From positions 1 through 6,000 of the forward strand of contig DAHWBL010000421.1 in NCBI GenBank assembly GCA_027323595.1: a stretch of 6,000 nucleotides of DNA, read 5' to 3'. The stretch comes from Acetobacteraceae bacterium (GTDB taxonomy: Bacteria; Pseudomonadota; Alphaproteobacteria; Acetobacterales; Acetobacteraceae). Under the pieces are notes generated by a model. The model was given only the letters and a program-made list of their open reading frames with translations, made no database searches and was not told the origin of the DNA. Of the stretch, positions 1 through 5,988 are shown piece after piece. How positions within the stretch are numbered: the stretch's first letter is position 1; each line of letters begins with the position of its first letter. The position numbers and the translations under genes are program-made.

Positions 1-234
1 CCCAAAGAACAGCGCACCGACGATCTGGCCGACAAACGCCGCGGCGATGATGGTGCCGATCTGCGTCGGGCCGAGATGCCACCGCCCGACCAGCACCGGC
101 AGCGCGGAAGCGATGGCCAGCAGGTCGAATGCGTCAAAGAAAGTGGCGACGCCCACCACCATGCGTGCGCGCACATGCCAGCCGGCCTGGGGAATGCGCT
201 CAAGGCGTGCCAGCAGATCACCGGCGGTCGTCAT
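1..234 (-). CDS. MFS transporter, N-terminal fragment (cut by window edge)
   Basis: This is the N-terminal 78 codons of a cytoplasmic-membrane secondary transporter; the rest lies beyond the left edge. ATG is at 234. A short polar N-terminus (residues 1-24) is followed by a hydrophobic helix at about 25-49 and a second at about 58-78. The first helix carries a D34-A-F-D37 motif. A 'RIP..WH' lead-in and a D-x-x-D pair in TM1 are typical of the metabolite:H+ symporter branch of MFS (NiaP-like and aromatic-acid carriers), which is why I favour that branch; the substrate is unknown. The start codon overlaps the stop of the upstream ABC ATPase gene as ATGA (234-231). I see no good Shine-Dalgarno sequence before it (the upstream 16 bases are C/G-rich without AGG), so translation probably depends on coupling to the ATPase gene. 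It appears to be the fourth gene of the transporter operon. Confidence 0.85.
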   Translation of the reverse strand, partial: MTTAGDLLARLERIPQAGWHVRARMVVGVATFFDAFDLLAIASALPVLVGRWHLGPTQIGTIIAAAFVGQIVGALFFG

Positions 235-1304
235 GGCGTCTGCGGCGGCAGAAAGATGATCGCCTGCTCCGGCGGCACCGCGAAGCGCAGGCGCTGGCCG
301 GGCTCGGGTCGCCGCGCGGGGTGCAGGCGCAGCCGCAGCGCCTGGTCGCCCTGGCGCAGCGTCACGTCCAGCATCTCACCCAGAAAAACCACGTCGCTGA
401 CAACAGCCTCGCAAATCTGCGCGGTTCCGTCCGGTGGATCGAGGATCATTTGGTGCGGGCGAAAGAACAGTTCCGGCAGCGTGCCCTCGCCCAGCGCGGT
501 GCGGGCACGAAAGCGGCCGAACGCGGTGTCGATCACGGCGTTCGCCTCGCGCTGCTCCACCACCCGGCCGGGCAGGAAATTGGCGAGCCCGAGAAACTCG
601 GCGGTAAAGCGGTGGCGCGGCCGCTCATACATCTGCGCCGGCGCGCCGGTTTCGATCACGCGCCCATCGCGCATCAACACGATCTGGTGCGCCAGAGCAA
701 GTGCCTCCTCCTGGTCGTGCGTGACATAGAGCATGGTCAGCCCGAGCGCGCGGCGCAGCCCGGCCAGTTCGATCCGCATCTGCGCGCGCAGCCTCGCATC
801 GAGATTGGACAGCGGCTCATCGAGCAGCAACAGCGCCGGTTCGCCGACGATCGCGCGCGCCAATGCCACGCGCTGCTGCTGGCCACCGGACAGATCGCTC
901 GCGCCGCGGCCGGCGAGCGCGTCAAGCCCGACCTGGCGCAACGCCGCGCCGACCCGGCGCGTGATCTCGGCGTGTGGGCGATGCTGGCTGTGCAACGGAT
1001 AGGCGACGTTGCCCGCCACGCTCATATGCGGCCACACGGCGTAGGACTGGAACACCATGCCAAGCTTGCGGCGATCCGGCGGCAAATCGATGCGACGGCG
1101 AGCCGAAAAAACCAGCTCGTCGCCAAGCCGGATTTCGCCGGCGTCGGGTGTCTCCAGGCCCGCGACGCAACGCAGCAGCGTGGATTTTCCAGAGCCGGAA
1201 GGCCCCAGCAACGTCAAAATGGAATCCGCCGGCGCATTCATCTCGATGTCGCGCAGAATCGTTTCTGATCCAAAGCGTTTCGTGAGACCGCTGATGGTGA
1301 TCAT
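231..1304 (-). CDS. ABC transporter ATP-binding protein, Fe3+/thiamine/spermidine-type with C-terminal TOBE domain
   Basis: This is the ATPase subunit that powers import through the adjacent fused permease; it sits on the cytoplasmic face of the inner membrane. The protein has 357 residues, normal for the FbpC/PotA/UgpC group. All nucleotide-binding motifs are visible: Walker A GPSGSGKST (34-42), Q-loop Q86, signature LSGGQQQR (138-145), Walker B LLLLDEP (158-164), D-loop SNLDA (166-170) and switch histidine H196. The C-terminal part (about 240-350, with FRPHQ near 281) is a TOBE_2-like domain typical of these importers. The open frame extends far upstream, but ATG at 1304 is preferred. Homology begins right there (MITISGLTKRFG), a GGGAG lies 6 nt upstream, and the codon overlaps the permease stop as ATGA. 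The downstream MFS gene overlaps its own stop the same way. The ATPase sequence alone does not identify the substrate. Confidence 0.96.
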   Translation of the reverse strand: MITISGLTKRFGSETILRDIEMNAPADSILTLLGPSGSGKSTLLRCVAGLETPDAGEIRLGDELVFSARRRIDLPPDRRKLGMVFQSYAVWPHMSVAGNVAYPLHSQHRPHAEITRRVGAALRQVGLDALAGRGASDLSGGQQQRVALARAIVGEPALLLLDEPLSNLDARLRAQMRIELAGLRRALGLTMLYVTHDQEEALALAHQIVLMRDGRVIETGAPAQMYERPRHRFTAEFLGLANFLPGRVVEQREANAVIDTAFGRFRARTALGEGTLPELFFRPHQMILDPPDGTAQICEAVVSDVVFLGEMLDVTLRQGDQALRLRLHPARRPEPGQRLRFAVPPEQAIIFLPPQTP

Positions 1305-3034
1305 GCCGCACTCCCGCGCCGGGCCGGACGCACCAGCCGCACGAGTGCCGGCAGGCTGAGCAGGCAGACCAGCAGCGCGGTGGCGAGCACGCCCAGCGCG
1401 CACAGCTCGGTCATCTGTCCGCCCTCCCACAATGCCCAGACCTGGGTGGCGACCACGCTCGATGCCGGGCTGTAGAGCATGATCGCGATGGCCAGCTCGC
1501 GGATGGCATGGATCAAGACCCACAAAGCGACGTTGGCAAATGCCGGGGCCAGCAGCGGAGCCACGATCAGCCGCCAGGTTCGCCACGCGCCGGCCCCCGA
1601 CAGGGCGGATGCCTCCCACAGTTCGGGCGCGATCTGCATCTGTGCCGCGATCAGGCTCGCCGCGCTGCCGGCGAGGTATTTGGTGGTGAGCGCCAGCGCG
1701 ATGATCCAGATGGTTCCATAGATGCCGATCGGCAGCATCAGATACAGCATCATCACCGCGAAGCCGAGCACCACCGAGGGGATCGCCTGCGGCAGCAGCG
1801 CGCCGCGGCGCAACCACGGCCCGGCCACACCCGAGCGCGCGCGCACCGACACGAACGCGATCGCCGCGGCGAGCCCCACCGTGGCCACCGCCGCGCTGCC
1901 GGCCACCAGCGCGGTGTTGGCCAGCATATGCAGCGAGCCTGGTTCACCGAGCACCGAGCGATACCCGAACCAGGTCAACCGATTCAGCGCGGCGGTTGAT
2001 GGAAACACGTAGAATCGCAACAGGCTGCGCCAGACCAGCATGAACAGCGGCAACACCGCCACCGGCACCAGAATGGCGCACAGCAGCCCCAACAGCGGCC
2101 AGCGCCAGCGCCCCAGCCGCACCCGCCGGGGCCGATAGCCGCGCGCGGTGATGGTGACGAAGCGCCGCGCCCGCCCGGCCTCGCCGCGGTGCAGCCGCAT
2201 CAGGCCCAGCGCGATCAGCAGCAGCAGCAGCGCCAGCGCGCTGGCCACCCCGTAATCGGGCAGTTGCCCGCTCTCGGGGTGGGTGGCCCAGTAGATCCGC
2301 GTGCTCAGCACCTCGATATGCGCGGACAGGCCGATCATGCCCGGCACGTCGAAAGTCTCGATGCACACGAGAAAGAAATAGATCGCCGCGGCCAGCAGCG
2401 CGGGCCGCAGCAGCGGCAGCGTGATACGCCACAGGCTGCCCGCGGCGCCTCGCCCGGCGATGCGGCTTTGCTCCTCCCAGCTCGGATCGATCGCCGCGAA
2501 CGCCGCCGCGATCAGCAGATAGGCATGGCTCGCCAATGCCAGTCCCTGCACCAGGATCATCCCGCCGAGCGACAGAAGCCCGATGCGGGGTTGCGGAAAT
2601 CCGATGCGCGTAACAGCCACGTTGAGAAGTCCGTTCGAGCTGTTCAGCAACTGCGTCCAGGCGGTGGCATAGATCATGCCAGGGATCGCCATCGGCGCGA
2701 GAATCGCGATGAACAGCAATCGCCGCCCCGGAACGTCGGTGCGCTCGATCGCCCAGGCGAACAAAGCGGCGATCGCCAGCCCCAGCGCGCAACTGCCCGC
2801 GGCGAATTGCAGGCTGGTGCCCATCACCCCCCAGGTCGCCGGGTCGAGCCAGGCGCGTGCGAAGGCGCCAAGGCCTGGTGCGCGGCTGGCCGGCATGTGC
2901 GTCGCGTCCGCCGTCAGCGCGGCGAGCACCAGCATGCCGATCGGGGCGGCCACCAGCCACGCAAGCAGCGCGCCGAGCAGCCACACCGCCCAGCCCGGTC
3001 GCGCGACGGTGAGAAAAAACCTTGATCCGATCAC
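1301..3034 (-). CDS. ABC transporter permease, fused two-domain FbpB/ThiP-type
   Basis: This inner-membrane permease carries both transmembrane domains of the importer in a single 577-residue chain, as in ferric-iron (FbpB), thiamine (ThiP) and some phosphonate systems. I count about 12 hydrophobic segments: near 15-40, 72-96, 107-128, 155-181, 212-230, 262-280, then 312-335, 372-397, 412-435, 437-459, 492-515 and 545-566. Each half has an EAA-type loop that would dock on the ATPase: 187-211 (EEQSRIAGRG... ITLPLLRP, with EE in place of EA) and 471-497 (ELWEASALSGAG ... APLLAP). A basic cytoplasmic linker (about 281-311) joins the halves. The start is GTG at 3034, one base after the TAG of the binding-protein gene. 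No clear Shine-Dalgarno is visible, so reinitiation after the upstream stop is likely. The next in-frame Met (about residue 34) would destroy the first helix. The stop overlaps the ATPase start (ATGA). Confidence 0.95.
   Translation of the reverse strand: MIGSRFFLTVARPGWAVWLLGALLAWLVAAPIGMLVLAALTADATHMPASRAPGLGAFARAWLDPATWGVMGTSLQFAAGSCALGLAIAALFAWAIERTDVPGRRLLFIAILAPMAIPGMIYATAWTQLLNSSNGLLNVAVTRIGFPQPRIGLLSLGGMILVQGLALASHAYLLIAAAFAAIDPSWEEQSRIAGRGAAGSLWRITLPLLRPALLAAAIYFFLVCIETFDVPGMIGLSAHIEVLSTRIYWATHPESGQLPDYGVASALALLLLLIALGLMRLHRGEAGRARRFVTITARGYRPRRVRLGRWRWPLLGLLCAILVPVAVLPLFMLVWRSLLRFYVFPSTAALNRLTWFGYRSVLGEPGSLHMLANTALVAGSAAVATVGLAAAIAFVSVRARSGVAGPWLRRGALLPQAIPSVVLGFAVMMLYLMLPIGIYGTIWIIALALTTKYLAGSAASLIAAQMQIAPELWEASALSGAGAWRTWRLIVAPLLAPAFANVALWVLIHAIRELAIAIMLYSPASSVVATQVWALWEGGQMTELCALGVLATALLVCLLSLPALVRLVRPARRGSAA
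1311..1315 (-). promoter_or_regulatory. Ribosome binding site GGGAG deciding the ATPase start
   Basis: GGGAG on the minus strand lies 6 nt before the ATG at 1304, inside the end of the permease gene. It supports 1304 as the start over the longer open frame. Confidence 0.6.
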
Positions 3035-3035
3035 G

Positions 3036-4100
3036 CTATTTCAGCGCACCGATGGCCGCCGCCGCGAGCGACAGCCGCCGCTGGTTGGCCGCGACGTCGC
3101 TGTCCTCCAGCACGATCCGCGCCCCGGCCGCGCGCATCTTCTGCCCGTTCGGGCTCAGCGCGCGTCCATGCACCAGGCCGAAATTGGCGGTCTCGAACAC
3201 GTCCTTCGCGCCCGGCCCCGCCGTCCATTGCGCCCACAGCCGCGCGGCGTTCGGATGCGCGCAGCCGCTCGACACGCACATCACATACACGATCGACGGG
3301 ATCGGCCCCACCGTCAGCCAGTCCACCGGCCCGCCGGCGCGGCGATACAGATCGATCTTGGAGGAATAGGTGCCGATCGCCACCGCCACCCGCCCGCTGG
3401 CGAGCGCCTCGGCGGCGGGGCTGCCGCCCAGCAGCACCACCGGATCATTGGCCTTCAGCCGCGCGATGTAATCGAGCACCCGCGCCTCGCCCCAGCCGCC
3501 GTCACGCGGCTCGCGCATCAGGATCGCCAGCGGCAACCCGCGCGCCTCCAGCAGCACCCGCCCGCGCCAGGCCGGCGCCAGCAGATCCTCCCACGCGGTG
3601 ATCGCCTCCCGGCTGGTCAGATCGGTGTTGATGCACAGCGGCATCTCCAGGTCCCAGCCGCAGATCGCCCGGCCGTCATACATCACCAGTTCAGGGTCCG
3701 CGCCATACAGCCCGACCCAGTCCACCGGCACCACCAGCTGCTGCTCCAGGATCGGCTGCATGAACAGCAGCGGCATGTTGAACACATCGACATTGACCTG
3801 CCCGGCCCGGTGCTCGGCCAGCATGCGGTGCGCCGCCGATGCGGGTTCGATCCGAAACTGCGTGACCTCGATGCCCGGATAGGTGGCGGTGAAGCGCGCG
3901 ATCATGGCGCGCGCGATCGGCACCTCCTCGGGGCTCCAATAGACCAGTTTGCCCTCGGCCTGGGCGGCACGGTGCAGGGCGGCGATGTTGGCGGCCGGAT
4001 CGGCATGGGCGAGGCGCGCGGGCAGGGCGGTGGCGGCAAGCCCGCCCAGCAGCGCCCGCCTGGAAGTGGTCGGCCCAGGCACTGCGTTCGGCATCGTCAT
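3036..4100 (-). CDS. ABC transporter periplasmic substrate-binding protein (family 1, Fe3+/thiamine-type), Tat-like signal
   Basis: This is the periplasmic receptor that delivers solute to the downstream permease. It has 354 residues, the usual size for family 1/FbpA-FutA-like binding proteins. The N-terminus reads TTSRRALLGGL, a twin-arginine-like motif at R14-R15, followed by an Ala/Leu-rich core and a probable cleavage site after AHA (residue 33). The mature part opens with the family pattern 'AAQAEGKLVYWSP' (46-57), then a Rossmann-like lobe with 'FTATYPGIEVTQFRIEPA' (70-87). A central 'AWEDLLAPAWRGRV' (169-182) is highly typical of iron/thiamine-type binding proteins, as is 'NPxAA'-like 'HPNAARLWAQW' (282-292). 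The adjacent double tyrosine used by many FbpA-type proteins to bind Fe3+ is not evident, so iron is not assured. ATG at 4100 is chosen because GGAGG lies 7 nt upstream; a second ATG at 4094 is possible. It is first in the operon, with its TAG one base before the permease GTG. Confidence 0.93.
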   Translation of the reverse strand: MTMPNAVPGPTTSRRALLGGLAATALPARLAHADPAANIAALHRAAQAEGKLVYWSPEEVPIARAMIARFTATYPGIEVTQFRIEPASAAHRMLAEHRAGQVNVDVFNMPLLFMQPILEQQLVVPVDWVGLYGADPELVMYDGRAICGWDLEMPLCINTDLTSREAITAWEDLLAPAWRGRVLLEARGLPLAILMREPRDGGWGEARVLDYIARLKANDPVVLLGGSPAAEALASGRVAVAIGTYSSKIDLYRRAGGPVDWLTVGPIPSIVYVMCVSSGCAHPNAARLWAQWTAGPGAKDVFETANFGLVHGRALSPNGQKMRAAGARIVLEDSDVAANQRRLSLAAAAIGALK

Positions 4101-4107
4101 GAACCTT

Positions 4108-4112
4108 CCTCC
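4108..4112 (-). promoter_or_regulatory. Ribosome binding site GGAGG for the binding-protein gene
   Basis: On the minus strand the leader ends with GGAGG, seven bases (AAGGTTC) and then ATG at 4100. This is the strongest Shine-Dalgarno in the window and fits the high synthesis expected for a periplasmic binding protein. It also settles the start, because the open frame continues upstream without homology. Confidence 0.8.
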
Positions 4113-4162
4113 CCGTGCCCGGCCCATACAAGCCGGCGCGCCTCTGGCGGGCGCATGCACCC

Positions 4163-4191
4163 AGCGTATCGGCTGCCCGTGATGCGCACAA
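4163..4191 (-). promoter_or_regulatory. Weak sigma70-like promoter candidate for the transporter operon
   Basis: On the minus strand TTGTGC (4191-4186) is followed after 17 bp by TACGCT (4168-4163). Each hexamer matches only about three of six consensus positions, so the spacing is the main support. Transcription would begin roughly 55-60 nt before the binding-protein ATG. It is a candidate only; such matches occur by chance, and promoters in this kind of high-GC genome often deviate from the E. coli consensus. Confidence 0.2.
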
Positions 4192-4226
4192 CGCCGCCCG
4201 CGCGACACCGCCGACGCATAATCGCG

Positions 4227-4256
4227 TTGGACCTGATCGGGTCGGACCGGTATGAA
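4227..4256 (+). promoter_or_regulatory. Weak sigma70-like promoter candidate for the diguanylate cyclase gene
   Basis: TTGGAC (4227-4232) and TATGAA (4251-4256) are separated by 18 bp on the plus strand. The -35 matches three and the -10 four of six consensus positions. The leader to the GTG start would be about 50-55 nt. A 14-bp near-palindrome occupies most of the spacer, which would suit a repressor site. A separate CATAAT at 4217-4222 resembles a -10 but lacks any -35. Confidence 0.25.
4230..4243. repeat. 14-bp near-palindrome, possible operator
   Basis: GACCTGATCGGGTC reads the same on both strands apart from one T/G central-flank mismatch pair. It lies between the divergent genes, within the spacer of the rightward promoter candidate. 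It is followed closely by a direct repeat of GGACC (4229-4233 and 4244-4248). Its position suggests a transcription factor site, but short GC-rich palindromes are frequent by chance here. Confidence 0.25.
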
Positions 4257-4304
4257 AGCGGCACGGTGGCGGCGGGGACGTCCGCGCCGCCATCGCTGCA
4301 TTGC

Positions 4305-4309
4305 GGGAG
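4305..4309 (+). promoter_or_regulatory. Ribosome binding site GGGAG deciding the cyclase start
   Basis: GGGAG lies 6 nt before GTG at 4316. The same GGGAG directly abuts the ATG at 4310, too close to serve it, and follows the TTG at 4301. This makes GTG 4316 the best-supported start. Confidence 0.55.
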
Positions 4310-4315
4310 ATGCTG

Positions 4316-5932
4316 GTGTCGCGCCTGAGTTTCCGATCGCGGCTGGCTCTGGTTTTGTGCGTGTTCAACGTGGTGATCGCGCTCGCCGCGTCGCTGCTGC
4401 TGGGCCGCCAGACGGTGCGCATCGTGCAACTGGAGCAGGCGCGCGACATGCAGGTGATCGCGCATCTGGCCGGCTCGCGGCTGGATGACCGGCTGGCCGA
4501 CATCTCGGCGCGGCTGGCCATGCTGGCCGCATTGATGGCACCGCCGGAGGCCGATGGCTCGGCCGCGGCCATCCCGCCGCGCTGCCATTGCGGCCTTGCC
4601 TGGGCCGCGTTGATCGGCCCGGACGGGCGGTTGCGCCAGACCACCAACCCGGTGGCGACCGCCCCGGTGCTGATCACCCGCCAATGGTTCGGCGCCGGCC
4701 AGTCCGGCCCGTCGATCCTGCCCAGCACGACCGATTTCGCGGTGTTCGCCACCCCGGTCGGCACGCCCGGTCCGGGTGCGTCGGTGCTGGTGGCCGGGCT
4801 GGACGCCGAAGGGCTGAGCCGGACGCTGAGCGGCTTTGGCGCCGATCTGTCGCCCGAGCGGCAGGTGCAGTTGCTGCTGCTGCGCGACGGCGCGGTGCTG
4901 GCCGGCCCGCCCGCCCTGCTGCGTGCCTCGCTGCCCGACGCCCGGCTGTGGCGCGTGCCCGAGACCCCGGCCGTCGCCGCCGCGCAGGGGCCGCTGGACC
5001 GCGCGCTCACCTGGCTCGGCGACCTGATCGATGGCGACGCGCCCGGCGCGGTGGCCGGCGATTTCAGCGGCGAGCTCGCCAGCCAGCCCTGGCCGGATGG
5101 CGGCAGCTACGTCGCCGGAGCCGCGACCCTCGCGCCGGCCAGCCTCGGTTCGGCCACCGGCTGGACGGTGGTGGCACGCCAGTCCGCGATCGCCGCGGCG
5201 GCGCCGGCGATGCGCATCCAGCGCGAGATTTTCGTCGGCGCGGTGGTGCTGGCGCTGATGTTCGGCCTCGCCGGCGTGCTGGTGGCGGACCGGCTGACCG
5301 CGCCGCTGCGCCGGGTGGTGCTGCGCGTCGCCGACGGCATCGGTGGCGGCGGCACCGAGCTGGACCGCATCGAGCGCTCCCTGCTGACCCTGCGGACCCG
5401 CGCCGAGGATGCCGAGGATGAGGCACGACGCGACCCGCTCACCGGTCTGCTGAACCGCGCCGGCATCCAGGCGGCGCTGGCGGCGCGCGCCGCCCCGCGC
5501 GCCGGGCTGGTGTGCTTCCTCGATCTGGACGGGTTCAAGCGGGTCAATGATGAGCTTGGCCACGCGGTGGGCGACGCCCTGCTGCGGGTCGCCGCACAGC
5601 GGCTCAACCGCTGCCTGCGCCGCGAGGAGATGGTCTGCCGGCTGGGCGGTGACGAGTTCGTGTTCACCGTCATGAACCGCTGCGGCTCGTCGGACCTCTC
5701 CCGCCGGGTGCCCGACCGGGTGCTCGAAGTTCTGGCCCGGCCGTATGAGCTGGAGGGATCGGTGGTGAGCGTGTCGGCCAGCATCGGCGCCGCGCCCTGG
5801 GACGGCACCGAGGCCGGCTTCGCGCAGGCGCTGGACGATGCCGACGCCGCGCTGCGCGGCGCCAAGCAGGCGGGCAAGGCGCAGGTGGTCTGGCACGGCA
5901 CGCCGACCGGCATGGTTGGTGTGATTGGATAG
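4316..5932 (+). CDS. Membrane-anchored diguanylate cyclase with periplasmic sensor domain (GGDEF)
   Basis: This enzyme is predicted to make cyclic di-GMP from two GTP in response to a signal sensed outside the cytoplasmic membrane. From GTG 4316 it has 538 residues; ATG 4310 would add two. Residue numbers follow GTG. TM1 is at about 10-29, a periplasmic region at about 30-304 and TM2 at 305-324, followed by a short HAMP-like/signalling helix (325-370) and the GGDEF domain (about 373-525). The periplasmic part has an amphipathic 'RLDDRLADISARLAML' helix and a 'WAALIGPDGRLRQTTNP' stretch, which suggest a Cache-type sensor; this is inference. The catalytic domain is complete: DPLTGLLNR (373-381), FLDLDGFKRVND (401-412), GH..GD, GGDEF (444-448) and SASIG. 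The inhibitory-site position nine before GGDEF reads R435-R-E-E438, RxxE rather than RxxD. No EAL domain follows. A C-x-C pair (C90, C92) lies in the sensor. It is divergent from the transporter operon. Confidence 0.93.
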   Translation: MSRLSFRSRLALVLCVFNVVIALAASLLLGRQTVRIVQLEQARDMQVIAHLAGSRLDDRLADISARLAMLAALMAPPEADGSAAAIPPRCHCGLAWAALIGPDGRLRQTTNPVATAPVLITRQWFGAGQSGPSILPSTTDFAVFATPVGTPGPGASVLVAGLDAEGLSRTLSGFGADLSPERQVQLLLLRDGAVLAGPPALLRASLPDARLWRVPETPAVAAAQGPLDRALTWLGDLIDGDAPGAVAGDFSGELASQPWPDGGSYVAGAATLAPASLGSATGWTVVARQSAIAAAAPAMRIQREIFVGAVVLALMFGLAGVLVADRLTAPLRRVVLRVADGIGGGGTELDRIERSLLTLRTRAEDAEDEARRDPLTGLLNRAGIQAALAARAAPRAGLVCFLDLDGFKRVNDELGHAVGDALLRVAAQRLNRCLRREEMVCRLGGDEFVFTVMNRCGSSDLSRRVPDRVLEVLARPYELEGSVVSVSASIGAAPWDGTEAGFAQALDDADAALRGAKQAGKAQVVWHGTPTGMVGVIG

Positions 5933-5978
5933 AGCAACATCACCCAGACCGGAATCGGTCTGGGTGATAAAGTTGCTC
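5932..5978. repeat. Long inverted repeat after the cyclase gene (palindromic intergenic element)
   Basis: The left arm GAGCAAC-ATCACCCAGACC (5932-5950) pairs with the right arm GGTCTGGGTGAT (5957-5968) and, after a three-base AAA bulge, GTTGCTC (5972-5978). This gives 19 base pairs with a 6-nt GGAATC loop. It begins within the stop codon of the cyclase gene. Such length and symmetry exceed what a simple terminator needs. It resembles the AGAGCA...GGAATCGG...TGCTC type of palindrome that I recall as dispersed intergenic repeats in alphaproteobacteria; this comparison is from memory. Confidence 0.7.
5939..5968 (+). terminator. Possible transcription terminator hairpin of the cyclase gene
   Basis: The inner 12-bp perfect stem (ATCACCCAGACC / GGTCTGGGTGAT, loop GGAATC) lies 6 bases after the TAG stop, where a terminator is expected. 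No T-run follows (the next bases are AAAGTTGC), so efficient intrinsic termination is doubtful; it may instead stabilise the 3' end of the mRNA or act in either direction. Confidence 0.4.
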
Positions 5979-5988
5979 GCTCATCATC

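Larger units (their letters stand above)
4101..4315. other. Divergent intergenic region (about 215 bp)
   Basis: This is the only non-coding gap of any size inside the window. It separates the leftward transporter operon from the rightward cyclase gene and must contain the promoters for both. Apart from the ribosome binding sites, two weak promoter candidates and one near-palindrome listed separately, I see no RNA gene, terminator hairpin with a T-run, or convincing small reading frame. Reading frames that cross it are extensions of flanking frames typical of high-GC DNA. Confidence 0.7.

Noticed and set aside
129..1268. 379-codon plus-strand open frame opposite the ABC ATPase
   Set aside because: The minus strand encodes every ABC ATPase motif in order; the plus-strand product has no family features.
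1305..1817. N-terminal extension of the ATPase open frame
   Set aside because: This stretch overlaps the second half of the permease gene in another frame and shows no ABC homology. ATG 1304 has a Shine-Dalgarno and the family N-terminus.
2216..2230. Five consecutive CAG triplets (CTG on the coding strand)
   Set aside because: They encode a leucine run within a transmembrane helix of the permease; five units are unremarkable at this GC content.
4217..4222. CATAAT, a good -10-like hexamer on the plus strand
   Set aside because: No -35-like hexamer lies 16-18 bp upstream, so it was not listed as a promoter of its own.
4101..4301. N-terminal extension of the binding-protein frame
   Set aside because: It is Arg/Ala-rich, would bury the Tat-like signal peptide internally and ignores the GGAGG site before 4100.
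2676..4328. 550-codon plus-strand open frame across the binding-protein gene
   Set aside because: It covers the complement of the well-supported binding protein and part of the permease, has low-complexity composition and no domain; a shadow frame.
4097..5896. 599-codon open frame antisense to the cyclase gene
   Set aside because: The translation is rich in Arg, Ala, Gly, His and Gln with no recognisable domain. It lies opposite a gene with intact GGDEF motifs and is a typical high-GC shadow frame.
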